Origin: Acanthamoeba castellanii str. Neff | Lineage: Eukaryota; Discosea; Longamoebia; Acanthamoebidae | Direction: 5' to 3' | Length of the DNA stretch: 64,000 bases | NCBI RefSeq assembly: GCF_000313135.1 | Contig: NW_004457442.1 | Location: forward strand, 1,208,657 to 1,272,656 | Part shown: positions 36,101-48,400 of the stretch, piece by piece | Numbering within the stretch: the first letter of the stretch is position 1 | Layout: every line of letters starts with the position of its first letter | Made by a program: the position numbers and the translations under genes | Notes under the pieces: generated by a model | Database searches by the model: none | Seen by the model: only the letters and a program-made list of their open reading frames with translations | Told to the model about the DNA's origin: nothing

Positions 36101-39100
36101 CCGCCCAAGGGAGAGATCGTCCACAAGCTCGAGATCAGGAGCGGCGTTGCTCTCGCCCTCGGCGAGTGCGCCACTGTGGTTCGTTGATTCCTTCCCGTCT
36201 GCTTTTTCGCGCCTTCCTTTCGCATGTCGCCTCCTGTCTTGCCCGGCGGTGGTCTTACCCGCCTCTCTCTCTCTCACTCACTCATAGATGGGAGCCGAGC
36301 ATCTGCCGCTGGTGCTCGACTTCTTCATCAAACACGCACTGACGGATCTCGACAAGACCGTCATCGACCACGCCACTAAGGTAAACGACCCAGACTCTAG
36401 ATTGTAGACTCTTTGGATCGTGAAGCACGACGAGACCAACGATAACACTCACCGATATGACTCGACGCACAGGCCGGTATGGAGATCATCGCTAAGCAGG
36501 GACAGACGCACATGGGCACCATTCTTCCGATCCTCGAGAACTACCTGGACCGGCCGGCTCCCTCGCAGCTGCCGGCGCACATCTCCGATCAGGTGCGCGA
36601 GGCGGTGGTCATCTTCCTGGGCACCCTGGCCCGCCACTTGGCCGCCGACGATCCCAAGGTCCGCACGGTCATCGATCGCCTGCTGGAGGTGCTCAAGACG
36701 CCCGCCGAGTCGGTGCAGAAGGCCGTGGGTCAGTGCCTGGGCTCCCTCATGAAGAACATCACCGAGGAAACCCAGAAGGAGAAGTACATGAGCCTCCTGC
36801 TCGAGCGCCTCCTCAAGGGTTCCTCCTACGGAGACAGGCGCGGTGCTGCCTATGGTCTTGCCGGACGTACGTTTCTTTCTTCCCACTTCACTGTGAGATG
36901 TGATTGGTAAGGCGTGGCGCTCACTCCCGCCCGTGTGGCAACCACTGTAGTGGTCAAGGGTATCGGTATTCCCATCCTCAAGCAGTACGGCATCATGGAC
37001 AAGCTGCAGGCGGCTGTGGAGAACAAGAAGAGCATCAACACTCGCCAGGGTTCCCTCTTTGCCGTACGTTTCTCTCAGTGCCAGTCCTCCACCTTGGTAT
37101 GCCACGCGGTCCCTGACTCTCTGCTCCGCTCTCGCCACAACGCAGTTTGAGTGCCTCTCGACCATGCTGAAGCTGTCCTTCGAGCCCTACGTGATCCAAA
37201 TCCTGCCTAAGCTGCTGCTGTCGTTCAGCGACCAGAGCGAGCAGGTGCGCGAGGCCACGGCTGACGCCGCCAGGGCCATCATGGGCAACCTCTCCGGTCA
37301 CGGTGTCAAGCTGGTGCTCCCCGCCCTGCTCAAGGCCCTCGAGGACCGCTCCAAGAACTGGAGGACCAAGCAGGCCGCCGTCGAGTTGCTCGGCACCATG
37401 GCCTTCTGTAACCCTCGCCAGCTTTCCACCTGTCTGCCTACCATCGTGCCCCGCCTCGGCGTCGTGCTCACCGACACCCACCAGAAGGTATGCAGTCATC
37501 GTCGTCTTGTCGCTGGTCGTGCAAGGATTGCCCTCAATCACTGACGTCTGTCGTTCCTCCTTTGCTGTCTGCCAAAGATTGTCGAGGCCGCCCGCATCGC
37601 GCTCGAGAACATTGGCGCCGTCATCCGTAACCCTGAGATCCAGGCTCACGTGCCCGTCCTCATTCAGGCCATCTACGATCCGGACAAGAACACCATTGCC
37701 GCCCTTGACGCGCTGCTGAGCACCTCGTTCGTGCACGTGATCGACGTGCCGTCGCTGGCGCTCATCATGCCCATTCTGTCGCGTGCGCTCAAGGACAGGA
37801 AGACCGAGGTCAAGAAGAAGTCCGCCCAGGTGCGTCCTCGTCGGCATTTCTCACCCTATTTCCTCACCGAGATCGTTATCCTAATTGCGCGCTTGTGGTG
37901 CCTGATCAGATCGTGGGTAACATGTGCTCGCTGGCCGACCACAAGGACCTCATCCCCTACCTCGAGATCCTGATCCCCGAGCTCCAGAACATCTTGACCG
38001 ACCCCATCCCCGACGTTCGTACCGTGAGCGCCAAAGGTACGATTATGTTCTTTGTTAATTCCTTCATGTCATTTCGTTTGTTTTGCTTTGTGCCACGTGG
38101 ACCAATCGCCGCGACTTACCCTATGACCATCATCACAGCTCTGGGCACCTTGGTCCAGGGTATCGGCGAGCAGAACTTCAGCACGCTCATCCCGTGGCTG
38201 CTGGAGACGATGCACTCCGATGCCGGCTCCGTGGAGCGTACCGGTGCGGCTCAGGGTCTTTCGGAGGTGATCGCTGGCCTCGGTACGCTGCCTGCTCTCC
38301 TCAATACCGCTTTTGTTCGGTTTTTTATATACTTTAGCCGTGCGCATGTATGTGGCTTACTTACGTCTTGGTTGTGGCCTGGGGCAGGCGTGGGCAAGTT
38401 CGAGGAGCTGCTGCCGCAGATCATGGACGGCACGGACGACCCGAAGTGGCACATCCGCGAGGGCTACATCGGCCTGTTCGTCTACCTGCCGTCGGCGCTC
38501 AAGGAGAAGTTCCCGCCATACATGGGCACCCTCCTGCCCGCCATTCTCAAGGGCCTTGCCGATGAGACCGGTACACATCATCTCTCACACACTTCGTTTC
38601 ACTTGATGACGCCAGAAACATCTGAATTCTTATTGGTGGTTGTTCCTCCGCACAATAGAATCTGTTCGTGAGATCTCGCTCCGTGCTGGCCAGGCCTTCG
38701 TTACCCAGTACGCCGAGACGTCGATCGACGTCATGCTGGTACGCTTCTGCTTAATTCAGCCCAGAACGTGGGTTGTCTCTGAGGGCCTATTCTGCCGCTC
38801 GAAAGCGCTTACCACGGCTAACGATTGCACTCTGCAGCCTACTCTGCTCGAAGGTCTGTTCGACGACAACTGGCGCATCAGGCAGTCGTCCACCATGCTC
38901 GTCGGCGATCTGCTGTTCCACTTCTTGGACAAGGACCAGAAGAAGGAGAACCAGCAGAGACGTACGTTCTTACCTCCACGGCTCTAGTGCTCGCCCTCTT
39001 GCTTCCCCTCCATCGTGATGCTAAACGAAGCCTCTCGCTCCGCACCGCTTCCCCCCCCCCAATGACTGTCCAGTCATCAGCGGCAGCTTGGATGCCGATG

Positions 39101-42100
39101 TCCAGGCCGATATCCTGTCGAGACTGTACATGCTGCGCAGCGATCCCAACGCCGTTGTGCGTCAGCAGGCGCTGATGGTGTGGAAGTCCGTGGTCGAACA
39201 CACCCCGGCCACCCTCAAGCGTACGCTCAGCCGCTTCCTCATCATCAATCAACGACCCACTGTGACTGTGACCCACGGTGCCTCTCATCAACGCTAACGT
39301 TCTCTCTCTCTCTACCACAGGTGTCCTCCCGAAGATGATGCACATCATCATTCAGTGCCTGGGCAGCTCGGTCCTCGACAAGCGTGAGGTCGGAGGCAAG
39401 ACCCTGGGTGACCTCGTCAACAAGCTGGGCGACCGTATCCTGCCCGACATCATTCCCATCCTCGAAGAGGTACAATCGGCCGCAAACCTTCACGCAAAGT
39501 TGTTTATTTCACACGCACGCACGCTCACCCCGCATCCTGCATTCTTCTCTCAGGGTCTGCGGAGCCCCCTGTCCGACACTCGCCAGGGCGTGTGCCTGGG
39601 TCTTACCGAGGTCATCGCCTCTGCCCAGAAGCACCAGATCGCCGAGTACGTCGACCTCTCGTGTGCGCTTTCTATCACCTCGCTTCTCGCTAACCTGGTT
39701 ATTACCACGCGCCCATGTTCAGGTACCTCCACATCATCATGCCTGCCGTGTCCCGCGCTCTGTACGACCCGTTGGACGAAGTCCGCGAAGCCGCTGCGCT
39801 GGCCTTTGATAGGTTGTACAAGTCTGTCACCAGCAAGGCCATCGACGACATCGTGCCCGGTACACTCTTTTTCCCGTCAACGTTCCCCTTTGTGGAGGGT
39901 CTGGACCCTGACAATGCGTTCCTTCTTTTCCTTTTCCATCTTCGTGCAGATCTTCTCGAGCAGCTGGAGAATCCCGACGTCGCCGACTACGCTCTCGATG
40001 GTCTGCGTCAGATCATCACTCTTCGTGCCGCGGCCATTCTGCCCTACCTCATCCCCAAGCTCACCAAGCCGCCCATCACGTACGCTCCCAACACCACACC
40101 AGGCCTCTCAAAGCTTTTTCTTTTGTTCCCCCCTCCCCATCGCTCCTTGTTCCCCCTTGGCTGACGGCTTCCCTTTATTTCTTTTTTTCCCCTTTTTAAT
40201 AATCAAACAGTGCGTTCAGCGCGAAGGCGCTCAGCTCGGTTGCCGAAGTCGCCGGCCCCTCGCTCTACCCCCACCTCGGCATTCTCATTCCGTGCCTCAT
40301 CGAGGCCATGCAGCCGCAGCCCGACGTCGCCCCCGAGGAGCTGGAGTCAGCCAAGAGCTACGGCCAGAAGATGGTGCTGTGCGTGCGGGAGGACGGCATG
40401 CACATCCTCTTCGCCGAGCTGCTCAGGGCCGCGGACAACTCGTCGGCGTCGTTCCGTACGTCGGCCGTCACGCTGCTCGGCACCTACTGCGCCGAGAGCA
40501 AGGTGGACTTCAGGCCCCACGTCCCGATGACGCTCAAGAAGCTGATCGAGCTGCTCAACGACCCGGCCGTCGAAGTGCAAAAGGCCGCCTGGAGCGCGCT
40601 CGACAGCCTCATGAAGGCCATCGAGAAGAACGAACAGCCCGGCTTCGTCGCTGATGTGCGGCTGTACCTGTCGTACGTCAGGGACGACCTGCGAAAGCAG
40701 GGCAAGACCGCGCTGCCGGGCCTCTGCCTTCCCAAGGGACTCGATGCCATCCTTCCCCTCTTCCTTCAGGGTACCTACGCTGTTGTGTCGTGTGTCTGTG
40801 TGTCTGTGTGCCGTGTGCCGTGTGTCGTGTGTTGGGGCGGAGGTGGCCTAACACGTGCGCTGTTGTTGTGTGTCCACTCGGGCAGGTCTCATGTTCGGCA
40901 GCCCCGAGCAGAGGGAGGCGTCTGCGCTGGGTATGGGCGACCTGATCGAGCTGACCACGCCGCAGGCTCTCGGTCCCTTCGTCATCAAGATCACCGGTCC
41001 GCTCATTCGTATCATCGGCGACCGCTTCCCGCCCAGGGTCAAGCTCGCCATCCTGCGCACCCTCTCGTACGTGTGCCCTCTCGCTTAACGTTTCTCTCCT
41101 CCAATCTCTCATATGCTCACCTCTCTTCATCATCATCTTCTTCAACCGAACAGGATGCTGCTGGACAGGGGCGGTCCGATGCTCAAGCCTTTCCTGCCGC
41201 AGCTGCAGACGACGTTCGTTAAGGCCCTCTCCGACGCGACGTTCGAGGTGCGCGACCAGGCGGCCATCGCGCTCGGCAAGCTGATGGGCATGCACACGCG
41301 CGTCGACCCGCTCGTGACGGAGCTCATGTCCGGCATCAACGAGGCCACCGGCGGCATCCAGGAGGCCATGTTGGGCGCCCTCCAGCGAGTGCTCATCTCC
41401 GCCGGCGACAAGGTCAAGCCCGAGATCCTCTCCAAGATCGCGCCCACCCTGTTCGAGCTCCTGCAGTCCGATGACGAGAACACGCGCCTGATCGTCAGCC
41501 GCTGCCTCGCGGCCTACAGCAAGTTCTGCTCGCCCGACGAGTTCGAGCGCATCATCAAGACCGAGCTGTCGGTCGAGGCCGGCGACGTCAAGGCCCAGTG
41601 GAAGCTGCGCCACGCCTACACGCTCACCCTCGAGTACATCCTGCGCTACGCCTTTGAGCGCGTCAGCTCCAACGAGGACCTGCTCCGCGTGGCCTCCAAC
41701 CACGTCATGGCCATGCTCAAGGATGACAAGCCCCCCGTCAAGAAGGCCGCCATCAGCTGCGCGGAGCGCTACCTCGTGCTCCTGGGCGAGCAGCACCCGG
41801 CCTTCGCTGCTGCCGTGCAGTCGCTGCTTCCGCTGTTGGCCAAGGCCACGGCCGACCAGCAGGCCGACATCAGGCAGGCGGCGGTCAAGGCCATCAAGCA
41901 GTTCGCCAAGAAGTGCCCCGGCACCTCGTCCAACAACCTCGAGTTGCTCGTGCCGGCCCTCTTCAACCGCGTCAAGGACAGGACCTCGATGCCCGTCAAG
42001 CTTGGTACCTAAACTTACCTCCTCCTCGTCCGCAACACACACACAGTGCTCTCGCTAAAGAATGTGTGCGTGTGTGCATCTAAACAGCTGCCGAGAGAGC

Positions 42101-42269
42101 GCTCCTGCACGTTCTTCGCATCCACGCCGAGCCCGAGCTGCTGATGGCGTACGCCGGCAAGCCCACGGTCATGGGCGGCAACAAGGCCGAAGCCAAGGCC
42201 CTGGTGGACTACTGCAAGCGCATCCTCGCCAAGCTCGCGCCCGAGAGCGAAGACGAGCGGGAAATCTGA
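30153..42269 (+). CDS. GCN1: GCN1, HEAT-repeat activator of the eIF2-alpha kinase GCN2
   Basis: Very large HEAT/ARM-repeat protein that binds ribosomes and passes the uncharged-tRNA or collision signal to GCN2. I count about 41 exons; the coding length fits the usual size of roughly 2,700 residues. First exons are 30153-30498, 30653-30863, 30923-31124, 31206-31331 and 31408-31526; one very long exon is 32990-33572; the last are about 41154-42004 and 42088-42269. Strong family landmarks are in the central eEF3-like region, about 37000-38500: [36 protein letters not shown] and [13 protein letters not shown] text ([13 protein letters not shown]). Repeat helices continue to the C-terminal part, which in other species binds the RWD domain of GCN2. 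No GCN2 or GCN20 gene is in the window. The exon boundaries at about 35319-35401 are uncertain. Confidence 0.95.
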
Positions 42270-42492
42270 TCCCCGCTGCAGGCTCCCGCCTCCATCTTTC
42301 ATAAATAATAAAAAAACACAAACATTATCACAATTTTGGACACGATTAGCTAAGATTTGGCTTCATAGATGCTCGATCTAGTGGCTAGACCGTGTTTCAA
42401 GTCTCTAATCGACGAGAATCGCACAAGGTTCGGATAGAAATCGGCAAATTAATGGGAAAAAACTGTTCTTCTTGGTGAACACTCCCTGTGCT
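42270..42492. terminator. Shared 3' region of convergent GCN1 and lysozyme genes
   Basis: About 220 AT-rich bases between two stop codons facing each other. ATAAATAATAAAAAAAC at about 42301-42317 follows the GCN1 stop by about 30 bases and could hold its polyadenylation signal. Nothing else is seen. Confidence 0.45.
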
Positions 42493-43076
42493 TCAGCAGC
42501 AGCCGCAAGCGCCGCAGGTGGACCACAGGCGGAACGAGTTGCCACCCCAGCCCCAGACCTTGATGGCGCACTGCAGGTTGCTCTCGAGATCGCAAGGGGC
42601 ACGGCCGCCAGAGCTGTGGAGAGGAAAGAACGAAGTGCGTTGAGAAAAGAACGAAAGCGGTAATCGAATAAAAGGGGCCAGCACAAACGAAACGTACCAG
42701 GAAGCCCAGTTCTGGTTGTTGATCTGCCACAGGCCGACGTCGTAGCTGCCGCCGCGGTTCTGGTTGGCGGCGTGGAGGTTGCCGCCGCTCTCGTGGCGGG
42801 CAATGCACTCGCAGCACGACTGGCTCCAGCCACTGAACCGGCGGCACGCCGAGCCAATGTCGGTGTAGGAAGTGCCGGTACCGCACGGGCAAGACGAGCA
42901 ATCGTTCGACGGGCAGTTGCCCTGCAGATGGTCGAAGAAAGACACCAAAGATTAAAATAAATAAATCAAATAAACAAACAAAAGGGGCTGTGTACGCCGC
43001 AGGTGTTGGCGAGGATGGCCGGGAGGGCGAGGAGGACGAAGAGGCCGCAGAGGGCAAGGATGTTGGAGGCCTTCAT
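42493..43076 (-). CDS. Secreted C-type lysozyme (GH22-like)
   Basis: Three exons: 43076-42996, 42921-42698, 42613-42493, giving 141 residues. The first exon encodes a signal peptide (MKASNILALCGLFVLLALP, cleavage near ILANT). The mature protein is cysteine-rich. The core reads CIARHESGGNLHAANQN, then SYDVGLWQINNQNW, then CDLESNLQCAIKVWG, matching the order in C-type lysozyme. The Glu of HESGG aligns with catalytic Glu35, and the Asp of YDVG with Asp52. C-type lysozymes hydrolyse the MurNAc-GlcNAc bond of peptidoglycan. In a bacterivorous amoeba, digestion or defence is the likely use. The extra N-terminal cysteine-rich stretch (about 25 residues before the lysozyme core) and the terminal CGACGCC are unusual. 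Related transglycosylase families are an alternative assignment. Confidence 0.8.
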
Positions 43077-43712
43077 GATGGTGAGTGTGTGGAAGCTTGA
43101 CAAGTCGGAAGTGTCCCTTTTGGCCTTTTTCTTCTTGCCGCCCTTCATTAATCCAACTCCGAGCGGACCACTACCGTGACACTTTCTTCTGCGGACACCT
43201 CCAGGGACCAACCGCCACGGGGGAGAAACAGCAACAGAACTTCTTCCTCAACCCACCCTCTGGCACGGGCCTGAGGTGTGGGGGGTTCTTAGGTTGTCAA
43301 AACCTGCTATGACCTGCGACGAGCGGCGAGACCGCCTCACCAGGGAGAATAGACGGGAATACACTCCTGCCTGAGAGGCGGGTGTGTTTCCTTCACGCCA
43401 GCACGGCGGTGAGCTCTTTGGACTCTGCGGAATGTTCGGGTTTTTGACCCGAGAGATTGTTCGAATTCCTCGAATTGAGGCCTGGTGTTTCTGGCGAGCG
43501 TGTTGTACTGTGATCGGATCATGAAATCTCTCCCAGTTCAAGACTGCTGACTGGCCCCTGACTGGGCCATTTAACAAGCCCCAGCTAATGGCCAACATCA
43601 CCACCTCAATAAGAACAATCAGCTCCTACCAACAACAACCTGACCTCGGCCACGCAAGGAAGTGATCCACCTCCTTCCCTAACCACCATCCCTCGCACAA
43701 CCCACGCTCGAG
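43077..43712. other. Divergent promoter region, lysozyme / lectin
   Basis: About 635 bases between two divergent genes for predicted secreted proteins. It has no convincing coding sequence. Nothing I can name as a TATA box stands out. Shared regulation of the two genes is possible from the arrangement but not shown by the sequence. Confidence 0.4.
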
Positions 43713-45164
43713 ATGCGCTTCCTTGCTCTAGTGCTTCTCATCTCGATCTTGGCCGCCCTCTGCGCCGCTCGTACGTACCCATCTGGCTCTTCTTCTGCTT
43801 CTTCTTGAAGTTGTTGTTCATCGTCACCGCACACTCACCTCACGTTCCTGCTGCGTGACGTGTTGTTCAGAGCCGTGCCCGGTTGAGATCAAGCAGACGA
43901 TGATGAGCTCGTTCGTGGAGGACGGCCGGTTCAGCTCCCAGTGGCGCGTCGAGCTCTCCCCCGGTCCGCGCATCATCGTCTCCGCGCTGCGCCTCTCCCT
44001 CTCGCCGCCCTCGCCCGCCCACCCGATCGCCCAGGTGCGCGGCATGGAGGGCGCCGGCTCGTCGTCGCTGTCGTCGTCGCCCTCGTCGGCCAGCGCCGCC
44101 TTCTACCGTCTGCCCAAGTCGCTCGGCCTGGCCGGCGGGCTCAAGTCGGGCGAGTCGCACGTGTTCGAGTACATCGTGCGAGGGACGGCGCCGGCCATCG
44201 TCGCGTTGGCCTCCGTGTCGTGCGCCGCCAGCGAGGCCGACCACTCGTCGTCTTCGCTGCCCTTCTACGCCGGCCCGTGGTTCTCCTTCTTCAACAAGAA
44301 CAACAAGAACGAGATACAGAACGAGAACAACAAGAAGGCTAGCGATGAAGTGCCGCCGGCTAAGTCGAACAAGTGCGTGATCAAGGTGGAGCAGCTCGGC
44401 CGAGCCCTGCAGGAAGGCGGCAGCTGGACCGATGGCGGGTTCGTCTACCGCACGTACGACCTCAAGATCACCAACCTGGGCCAGCAGCCCTACACCTGGT
44501 CCCTCATCAAGGTCCACCTCGCCCCCAACGAAGAGCTCTACGAGGTACGCCCCCCCCCGTTGCATGCACGAATTGAGCACGTCGTTGACTGTGCTCCCCA
44601 TGTGTGTAGTGGTGGAACATGGTGCGTCCGACCGCGACCGAGCCCGTGCTCAAGGTGGTGACCAACGGCGGTCTGGAGTCGGGTCGCTCGATGACGGCCG
44701 GCTACGTCGTGCGCGCGCCCGAGGAGGTCGACGCCGCGTCCGTGGTGGACCCCCAGCTCTCGCTGAGCAAGGTCTCGTGCGTCGGCTCCGAGTCGTTGGC
44801 CGACCTGCAGCCCCGCGTGTTCTGCCGGGCCAACGTCAACATCACGGCCCGCGCGGGCTTGAATGATCGCAGCCGCTGGTCGGACGGCGACTACCTCTAC
44901 CAGGTCTACGACCTCAAGGTGGTCAACATGGGCGGCCGCCTCATCACCGACGCCCGCATCAGCCTGGCCCTTGCGCCCGAGGCCGAGCTGGTTCAGTGGT
45001 GGGAGGTCAACCGGCTGGGCGCCTCGTCAAGCGTGTTCCACCCGGGCAACCCGATCCGCGTCGATAGCGCGCTGACGGGGGGCGTCATCGAACGCGTCCC
45101 GCTCTCGGCCCTGGGCAACCACCACCCGATCCGGGCTCAGGTCGACTCCATCTCCTGCGTCTGA
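43713..45164 (+). CDS. Secreted protein with three CBM49-like repeats (Luke-type cyst-wall lectin candidate)
   Basis: Three exons: 43713-43770, 43871-44544, 44610-45164, giving 428 residues. Exon 1 encodes a signal peptide (MRFLALVLLISILAALCAA). Three related beta-rich units follow, each starting at a Cys-containing strand: PCPVEIKQTMM, NKCVIKVEQLG and FCRANVNITARAG. Units two and three share SW..G.....YDLKI.N and end EELYEWWNM and AELVQWWEV. This layout resembles CBM49-type beta-jelly-roll modules, which bind cellulose in plants and slime moulds. In Acanthamoeba, Luke lectins carry two or three such modules and coat the cyst wall. The Ser-rich insertion in unit one and the Asn/Lys-rich linker at about 44290-44345 separate the units. 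Binding to cellulose or chitin is inferred. Confidence 0.65.
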
Positions 45165-45449
45165 TAGCAGACGTCGATGCTTCTTGCTTCTTCTTCTTCT
45201 TTGTAGCTTCTCCTCAGCTCGCGATGTTAATACTGGTGCATATGCGCCCATCTCACACACATAATATAAATATATACATACTGCCGTAAGCTGAGCCCTG
45301 GCCGTGGCCGCACGCACACGCACACGCACCAACGCACACGAAAAAGACGCAAAGAAGAACTTCCTCTCCAACATCTTGGGCAAGCTTGAAGACTGCGATG
45401 GCATGCGCGAGGGGAGAGAGGGAGGAGGAAAGCATTGGTGTTGTGAACC
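45165..45449. other. Spacer between convergent lectin and PX-protein genes
   Basis: About 285 bases with a CTTCTTCTTCTT run (about 45184-45200), an AT stretch ATAATATAAATATATAC (about 45261-45277) and a short CA-rich stretch (about 45310-45342). Probable 3' ends of both genes. No gene seen. Confidence 0.4.
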
Positions 45450-48400
45450 TTACAGTTCGTAGAGGGAGTCCTGCGCCACGTTGTGCTTCTGCTGCGCCTC
45501 CTTGACCTTCATCTGCTTGAACATTTGCTTGGCCCGGTCGCCCAAGTCCCGCTTGACCTTGTACTGCGTGCAGAAGTTGTGCTCAAAGTCGGCCATGTTC
45601 TCCTGCAGGTCCTCCAGGCGGTTGAGAAGGTGGTTCTTGTTCATCGCCCCGACTGCAAAGCGAAGACAACAAGAGAGACAGAGAATCGAATCAGTCCTGT
45701 CTCACGCACAAGCCGAAAGGGCGACATGGAGGACGTACGATCATCAGGGACGGCGCCGTGGTCCTTGGCGGCCTTTTGCTCTTCCTCGAGCTTCTTCCTG
45801 AGCACCGAGTGGTAGAGGGCCATCTCGCGCATGAGGGCCGTCATCTTCTGGTGGAACTTCGTCGCTTCGTCCATGTCCTGCATTATTGACAACAGTGGTG
45901 GACAGTGAGGTTTGCAGCAAACTTCGCAAGTTTGTCGAGCCAAGGCCAGTGCGGGGTGGAGTCCGTACATGTCCCTTGACGCTGTTGACTTCGCCCAGCA
46001 GGCCGTACATCCTCTCTTCAAACACGTTGAGCTGATCCTCGGCATAGAGCGTGCGGAAACGCTTCATCTGTCGTGCAACACGGGAGACACGGGATGTGAG
46101 CACACACGCCGAACGATGTAGGTGCCAGTGAATGAGGGAGGGGAGGTGTACGAGGTCGTAGTTCTCCTGAATGTACGTGAGGATGTTGTTAAGGCGCTGG
46201 GAGACGGCTTCGGCGTCGTTCCTTCTCGCAAACTGTGCCACCAACGCTTCCTGTGTGTGTGTGTGTGTGTGGTCAGAGAACGGTGGGGTGTGCGGAAAAT
46301 ATGCGAGAAGGCGGTGTGGGCGCACCTGGTCGACTTTGATCTTGTTGATCAGTCCCTTCATCTTCTTTTCGGTTTCAGTGAGCTGGTCGGGTCGCTCCAC
46401 GGCCAGCACGACCAGCTTCTCTGCCTTCTTCTCGTACGACTGAATCCTTTCACCAAGATCCTTCTCACGCTTGGCTACACGCGCGCCGCATAGAGCAGGG
46501 TCAGCACCTGCCACCCTCACAAGCTTTTGGGCAAGAAAGAGAGAGAGAGACGCACTGCCAGAGTGGACGGGCTGGCCAATCGTAGCCCGCGCGCTGCTGT
46601 CAGAAAAGGCGGGAGGCGCCGAAGCAGCGGCATAGAGGCCCGCAGAGGGCGAAGGCGAGGGCATGACCGGAGGGAGAGCGTTGCTGTCGACATAGTAGTG
46701 CGACGGCTGCTGCTGCTGCTGCTGAAGCGGAGCATTGTGTTGCGGTTCTACGGGGGCGAAGGAAGACGGGGACGATGCGTAAGCGTAGGGAGGCGGCGGC
46801 GATGGGGAGCGAGCCTCGGTAAAGGGAGAAGATGACGACGACGAAGAGGCGGCCACGGCGTACTTGCCGGCTGTTGCATACGCGGTGGACTGCGACTCGA
46901 CGACGGGAAGCGAGGCCATGGACGACGTGGTGGTAGTCGAGGTCGAAGAAGAGGAGTGAGCGGGGGAGGAAGTCAGGAACGAAGCGGTGGAGAGCGGTGA
47001 GCCCACGCTGCTGCTGGGGATCGGCGCAGCTGCGAAAGAGTCAGCGGGATAGGCCGAGTTGAAGGTCACCGAAGCGGTGAACGGATCGTCGTAGGAGCCG
47101 TAGGAGGACGAGAGCGCCGCCGGCGGTGCGGTGCTGCCCTGTTCCTCCTCGTCGCGTTGCTGCTGCTCCTCGGCGAGTTGCGAGGGGGAGGAAAGGCGCA
47201 GCGGCGACTGCTGCTGCTCCATGATGACCTTGGGCTCTTCCTGAGGCGCCGAAGAGAGCGAGAGACGGGCAGTACCCACCGATAGGGCGCCAACCCTCAG
47301 CGGCAGCGGGGAGAACGACGAGGACACGTTCAACGAGGGCGACAGCGCGGCGGTCGAGGTGGTCGTGGTCGAAGAAGTACGGAGAACGGGCGACGGCGGC
47401 TGCTGCGTGGTGCTGGCCGAGGAGGCAGCGCCGGACGACGAGAAGGGCGATGACGTAGCACCGTACGGCGATGGGCTCGGAGCCGCGGAGATACCGGGAT
47501 AGGCCAGAGCCGACGACGAAGTGGAAGACTGCTGCTGTTGCTGCTGCTGAGCGTCTAATGGCACCGGCGCGGGTCCCTGCACGGCGATGGGCTGGTAGAA
47601 GGCCCCGAATCCGGACATCGGCGGGTAGTTACCGCTGGTGGAAGGCATGAGCACACCACTGCCGGCCGCTCCCATCATGTTGCCGCTGAGCGGCGGTTGA
47701 GGATAGCCAGGCGTTATCATGGGATAACCGGGCGCGCCCGGCATGGAGGGGATGAGGTGGTGCTGTTGCTGAGGCGGCATGGCGTTGAACGGCTGGGGCA
47801 CTCCGCCGCCGGTGGAGCCGGGCGGTTGCATGGCGTAGGAGGGCGGGTAGTAGTAGGAAGGCGGCGGGTACATCGCACCGGGCGGCATTTGCAGCTGCGG
47901 CGGCGCCTGGAGGTGATAGGGTACGGCCGACGGAGCCGGTGCGGGCCCGCTGAGATCGATGAGTAGATCTTCCGTAACCGTGTCCTAGAGTCACCGCAAG
48001 CATACGATCATGTGAGCCCAAGGGAGAGAAGTGGATTCCTGCCAGAAGGGCTGGGGAAAACGCACACTGCTGGTTTTGGGGGTGGCGCGTGCGCCAGCGG
48101 TATCGGCCTGCGTCTTTGGTGAGAGCTCGAGAAGCAGGCTCTCTTCGACATGGTTGGCCCATTCCAACGCCAGTTTGATCTTGTCGTTGGAAAACTCCAG
48201 CCACGTGTGGAGCACGGCCAACGCCCTTACGTTGGGGTCCGCCAGCAGCTGTGTTTCCAGAAGACGCCGCTCTCCCTCAAGTACCATACCTGTACACGCA
48301 TACCGGCGTGAGGCCGGCTGGTCCATGTCAACACAAGGAGATAGCGGTTGAGGCGTACAAGCGGTGTTGATCTTCCCCCGCTCGTCCTCGAGCATGTGGA

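Noticed and set aside
40678..42042. 454-codon minus-strand open frame
   Set aside because: It is the exact antisense of conserved GCN1 exons. Leu/Gly/Glu-rich antisense frames are common opposite GC-rich coding DNA.
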